From: CAIZGX01 sp046048875
GTDB lineage: Bacteria; Bacteroidota; Bacteroidia; Flavobacteriales_D; Sanyastnellaceae
Direction of reading: 5' to 3'
Assembly (NCBI GenBank): GCA_046048875.1
Contig: JBJOFG010000011.1
Span: 71,266 to 135,265, forward strand
DNA length: 64,000 nucleotides
A program made the translations under genes and the position numbers. The notes beneath the pieces were generated by a model. The model did not search any database. It worked only from the letters and a program-made list of their open reading frames with translations, and was not told the DNA's origin. Positions 60,640-64,000 of this stretch are shown here, piece after piece (position 1 is the stretch's first letter; each line of letters starts with the position of its first letter).

Positions 60640-61290
60640 ATGTCTATCAACCTCAATTCAATTCTACAAGCTTTAGTGCCGAAGGACAAAAAGTGTTTCC
60701 CGTTATTTCAAGCGTCAGTTACGAACGCGGTTAAAACAGCAAAAGTGTTAAAGGAATCCTTTGAAGTAGACAGTGTGAAGCGTATGCAGCTTCACACGGA
60801 AATCCACGATTTAGAGCATGTGGGCGACGATATTACAGATGCTTTGAAGTTGGAGGTTGAAGCGAATTTCAATGTGCCCTTCGACAGAGAAGAGGTGTAT
60901 CAGTTGGCTATTGTTATTGACGACATCGTTGACGATATGTATGGCGTTTCGAAGCGAATTGAATTGTACAAAATTCATAACATTCCTTCGGTCTTTGGTG
61001 AAATGGCGCAAGTCATTTGGGACAGCACCAAAGTATTGGAAGAGTTAATGGAGAATTTGAAAAAATTCAGATATTCTGAATCTGCAAGAAAAAGAATTGC
61101 AGCCATTCGCGAGTTAGAGCGTAAAATGGATGGGCTTCAAGAAGCTTCAATTGCGAAGCTTTTCAGCGAAGGTGCAGATCCGATTGAATTGATTAAGCAG
61201 CAAGAAGTATTCGGACTTATGGCACGAGCAGAAAAGCGTTGTGAAGAGGCTGCAAGTATTATCGAAGCAGTATTGGTGAAATTCAACTAG
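60640..61290 (+). CDS. DUF47 (PhoU-like) protein
   Basis: 216 residues, all-helical and charged. VKRMQLHTEIHDLEHVGDDITDALK has the PhoU-like metal motif E-x-x-x-D, repeated in the second half as ELERKMDGLQEA. The family usually pairs with a PiT phosphate transporter as a regulator, but no transporter gene follows; the next gene is an SDR 3 bases downstream. The actual partner is unknown. Confidence 0.85.
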   Translation: MSINLNSILQALVPKDKKCFPLFQASVTNAVKTAKVLKESFEVDSVKRMQLHTEIHDLEHVGDDITDALKLEVEANFNVPFDREEVYQLAIVIDDIVDDMYGVSKRIELYKIHNIPSVFGEMAQVIWDSTKVLEELMENLKKFRYSESARKRIAAIRELERKMDGLQEASIAKLFSEGADPIELIKQQEVFGLMARAEKRCEEAASIIEAVLVKFN

Positions 61291-61293
61291 GCG

Positions 61294-62046
61294 ATGCAAA
61301 AAACAATCTGCATAACAGGCGCCAGTTCAGGATTTGGAAAATGCACAGCTGAATTGTTTTTGAAAAACAACTGGAAAGTTATTGCCTTAGCAAGAAGGCT
61401 TGAACCGCTGAAGGAATTGCAGGCAATTGCAACAAGTGAAGATCAACTGTTGATTCATTCATTGGATGTTCAAAATGAAAAGGAAGTAAGTGCATTCTTT
61501 CAGTGCCTTCAACCTTCATTCAATCAGATAGATGTTCTCTTCAACAACGCCGGTTTATCGCGCGGGAAAGATGAACTCATTCATGCGAAACTGGATCACT
61601 GGGAAGAAATGATCAACACCAACATCAAAGGATTCTTGTATGTAGCGAAAGCTGTGTTGCCGATGATGAAAGAGCAAGGCCATGGTTACATTATTAATAC
61701 AGGTTCTGTTGCGGGAAGAAATTCGTATGTAGGTGGAAATGTATACGGCGCCACAAAGGCCGCCGTGAAAATGCTTTCGGAAAGCATGCGTCTCGAAGCC
61801 GCGGCATACGGGGTGCGTGTTGGAGAGATTGCTCCAGGCGCTGCTGAAACAGAATTCAGCATGGTTCGTTTCGATCATAATAAAGAATCATCCGATGCTG
61901 TCTATAAAGGCTTCACGCCGTTGAACGGACATGATATAGCCAACACGGTTTGGTTCTTATCGAATTTACCTGAACACGTCTGCATTCAAGAATTGGTGAT
62001 TATGCCAACGGCACAACCCAACGCGAATGTGGTTTATAGAAAATAA
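61294..62046 (+). CDS. Short-chain dehydrogenase/reductase
   Basis: 250 residues. NADP motif TGASSGFGKCTAELF, FNNAGLSRGKDEL, catalytic Ser in NTGSVAGRNSY, YxxxK in YGATKAAVKM, and IAPGAAETEFSMV. This pattern is that of the YdfG-like group that oxidises 3-hydroxy acids such as serine or 3-hydroxypropionate. It differs in sequence from the SDR at 26481. It sits 3 bases after the DUF47 gene and one base before the amidohydrolase start. Confidence 0.9.
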   Translation: MQKTICITGASSGFGKCTAELFLKNNWKVIALARRLEPLKELQAIATSEDQLLIHSLDVQNEKEVSAFFQCLQPSFNQIDVLFNNAGLSRGKDELIHAKLDHWEEMINTNIKGFLYVAKAVLPMMKEQGHGYIINTGSVAGRNSYVGGNVYGATKAAVKMLSESMRLEAAAYGVRVGEIAPGAAETEFSMVRFDHNKESSDAVYKGFTPLNGHDIANTVWFLSNLPEHVCIQELVIMPTAQPNANVVYRK

Positions 62047-62047
62047 A

Positions 62048-63667
62048 ATGCGTTATTTTTTCATAGCAATTGTCAGCATCGCGCTCGCGAGCTGCTCACC
62101 GAAAGAACAAGTCGATCTTATTCTTCACAACGGAACGTTCCACAGTTTAAATGCCAACAACGACACCTATGAGGCCGTCGCTATTCGCGATGGGAAAATA
62201 GTGGCTGTTGGCCCTGAGAACGAGATACTCAATGGATACAAGGCTTCTTCCGTGTATGATATGGAGAAGAAACACATCTATCCGGGCTTCATAGATGCTC
62301 ATGCGCATTTGTTGGGATATTCTTTAATGAAGAACGATTTGAATTTAGTAGGAACTACCTCGTGGAATGAAATCGTTGAAAAGTGCAAGAGTTTCCCCAT
62401 CAAACGCGCAAGCGGATGGTTGGTAGGAAGAGGATGGGACCAGAACGATTGGGGAGCTTTTTCGAAAGACAATGTTCGTCCAGATGGAATTCCAACGAAT
62501 GAAGCCTTGAACACACTCTTTCCACAAACACCCGTTGTTCTAGTTCGAATAGACGGGCATGCGGCTATCGCGAACTACGAAGCCATGAAGCGCGCAGGCG
62601 TTATGGTTACTGACGGTGTTTTGCTCGACAACGATATGACGGCAGTGTTGAACGCCATTCCCAAACACTCGAAGAAAGAGAAAGCGGAATTATTGGTTGA
62701 AGGTCAGCAGGACTGTATTGCTGCAGGATTAACAACCATTGATGAAGCGGGAATAGACACCGATGATTTGAAGATCATTGACTCGTTACAAAAGAGTGGA
62801 AGCTTTCATTTGCGCGTGTTTGCGATGTTGAATGCGTCTGACAAAGACTTTCAATATTGGATGGAAAGAGGACCAGACACAACTTCATCCATGTTGAAAA
62901 TACGAAGCATCAAGTTTATGGCCGACGGAGCTTTAGGCAGTCGTGGCGCATGTTTGAAGCAGGCTTATGCAGATGTGTTAACCACGAAAGGTGCCTTGTT
63001 GAACGAACCGGGATATTTCCGTTTTCGATTTGCAGCCGCTTATTCAAGGGGCTTTCAGGTATGCACGCATGCGATAGGCGATAGCGCGAATGCGGTTGTA
63101 TTAAAATGGTACGGTGAACTGTTAGAAGGAGTGAATGACAAGCGTTGGCGCATTGAGCATGCGCAGGTTGTTGATTCTACCGACTTCGCGATGTTCCAGC
63201 AATACAGTGTTATTCCAAGCGTTCAGCCAACGCATGCAATCAGCGATGCGCCTTGGGCGCTTTCGCGATTAGGTGCTGTGCGTTTGCGTTACGCATACAA
63301 TTACAAAAGATTGTTAGGCTATTCGAATATGGTTTCATTGGGAACAGATTTCCCGGTAGAGCTCATGGATCCTTTGCGTACGTTCTACACGGCTGTTTTT
63401 AGAAAGGAGTTGAAGGAAGGAAGTGAAGTGTTTGCAGCTGAAGAGTCGTTAACACCTCTGCAGGCGTTGTATGGCATGACAGTGTGGGCTGCGGTGTCGA
63501 ATTTTGAAGAAGCAGAGAAGGGGTCCATTGAAGTTGGGAAGTTGGCAGATTTCACGGTATTGAACATAGATATTTTGAAAGCAACGGATAAAGAAATGTT
63601 GCGTGCGAAAGTGGATCAAACCATCTTGAATGGTGTTGTTTTTCGCGGCGGAAAGCGATTGTCCTAA
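62048..63667 (+). CDS. YtcJ-like amidohydrolase, lipoprotein
   Basis: 539 residues from the ATG at 62048, chosen because MRYFFIAIVSIALASCSPK is a lipoprotein signal; the frame opens 7 codons earlier within the SDR gene. Amidohydrolase_3 fold: DLILHNGTFHSLN, IYPGFIDAHAHLLGYS (HxH metal site), KFMADGALGSRGA, CTHAIGDSANAV, WRIEHAQVV and SLGTDFPVELMDPL (metal Asp). It probably hydrolyses an amide or cyclic imide at the cell envelope; the substrate is unknown. Confidence 0.88.
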   Translation: MRYFFIAIVSIALASCSPKEQVDLILHNGTFHSLNANNDTYEAVAIRDGKIVAVGPENEILNGYKASSVYDMEKKHIYPGFIDAHAHLLGYSLMKNDLNLVGTTSWNEIVEKCKSFPIKRASGWLVGRGWDQNDWGAFSKDNVRPDGIPTNEALNTLFPQTPVVLVRIDGHAAIANYEAMKRAGVMVTDGVLLDNDMTAVLNAIPKHSKKEKAELLVEGQQDCIAAGLTTIDEAGIDTDDLKIIDSLQKSGSFHLRVFAMLNASDKDFQYWMERGPDTTSSMLKIRSIKFMADGALGSRGACLKQAYADVLTTKGALLNEPGYFRFRFAAAYSRGFQVCTHAIGDSANAVVLKWYGELLEGVNDKRWRIEHAQVVDSTDFAMFQQYSVIPSVQPTHAISDAPWALSRLGAVRLRYAYNYKRLLGYSNMVSLGTDFPVELMDPLRTFYTAVFRKELKEGSEVFAAEESLTPLQALYGMTVWAAVSNFEEAEKGSIEVGKLADFTVLNIDILKATDKEMLRAKVDQTILNGVVFRGGKRLS

Positions 63668-63762
63668 AAAAAAACAAAAAAAAGTTTTGGCTATAGGACT
63701 TTATAATTGAGGGCTTTGCGAGTGTCTCGAAAAAATAAATAGAAAATATTTTCAGAAAACAC

Positions 63763-63792
63763 TTGCGCAGATGAATAATATGACTACTTTTG
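63763..63792 (+). promoter_or_regulatory. rRNA operon promoter
   Basis: TTG at 63763-63765, 19 bases, then TACTTTTG at 63785-63792. This is the best match to the phylum promoter in the window. The leader to the 16S gene is about 155 bases. 63668-63760 is AT-rich with no gene. Confidence 0.75.
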
Positions 63793-63951
63793 CATCCGCT
63801 TTAGAGAAACAATGGTTACTCACAACAGCGAAAAAGTTTAGTAAACGCATCAACGAGAGTTGAAAACGGGATTAAATAAAATAGAAAAAGTTCTTTGATA
63901 TAATGCAGCAGATAACAGGTTAAATTATTGAGCCACAAGATTAAACAATTT

Positions 63952-64000
<49 letters not shown>

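Noticed and set aside
63668..63760. Terminator in the A-rich stretch after the amidohydrolase gene
   Set aside because: No stable GC stem precedes the A/T runs.

Overview
The window is a 64 kb piece of a Bacteroidota chromosome, almost certainly class Flavobacteriia. The grounds are the type IX secretion system (T9SS) genes and cargo with C-terminal sorting domains, a short 289-residue primary sigma factor, glutamine synthetase III, Bacteroidota-type promoters (TAnnTTTG or TAnnTTCG at -7) in place of -10 boxes, and a 16S rRNA start at the right edge. The genus cannot be named from the sequence; a Cryomorphaceae/Crocinitomicaceae-like lineage is only a guess. Gene density is very high, with many 1-29 base overlaps, and I see no prophage, transposase, CRISPR array or tRNA.

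Layout. 0-4.2 kb: coaE (partial), rpe, a PRiA4_ORF3-like protein, a DUF1573 lipoprotein, yajC and a DEAD-box helicase. 4.3-9.9 kb: an SMC/kleisin/kite operon of MksBEF type, with a 35-codon ORF between the SMC and kleisin genes and two related four-cysteine exported proteins at its end. 9.9-15.8 kb: tadA, a MurG-like glycosyltransferase with no ordinary start codon, a PDZ protein, an exported GH13 amylase and a divergent four-repeat T9SS protein. 15.9-31.3 kb: SGNH esterase, M28 peptidase, T9SS plug protein, a degenerate ApbE-like lipoprotein, tsaD, carbonic anhydrase with SulP transporter, a helicase, an SDR, LptF/G, tgt and a degenerate S9-like protein. 31.4-39.4 kb: glnN, a PorE-like OmpA protein, purM-like, prfA, pyrF and an acetyltransferase. 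39.4-48.9 kb: pruA, an M49 peptidase, an RhlE-like helicase, and an exported CHAP/nuclease/cytochrome c peroxidase/YHYH operon. 49-56 kb: rpsA, then a stretch with unusual intergenic repeats around an exported nuclease-like protein, a class A beta-lactamase-like protein, VanW and a serine hydrolase. 56-64 kb: a small membrane protein, rpoD, pnp, rpsO, accD, a DUF47 protein, an SDR, an amidohydrolase and the rRNA promoter with the 5' end of 16S rRNA.

The strongest signals outside ordinary annotation are: (1) the mksB-sORF-mksF-mksE operon with its two CxC...C...C exported proteins and no adjacent Wadjet nuclease gene; (2) ten genes whose start codon lies exactly 4 nt after a TAnnTTTG-like -7 box, implying leaderless mRNAs, including one TTG start and a 36-residue membrane protein; (3) related GC-rich and hairpin repeats between 51.0 and 56.0 kb; (4) conserved-fold proteins that have lost their catalytic residues.

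Family names come from recognising motifs by eye. No database search was run, and all promoter, terminator and RNA calls are predictions from sequence pattern.
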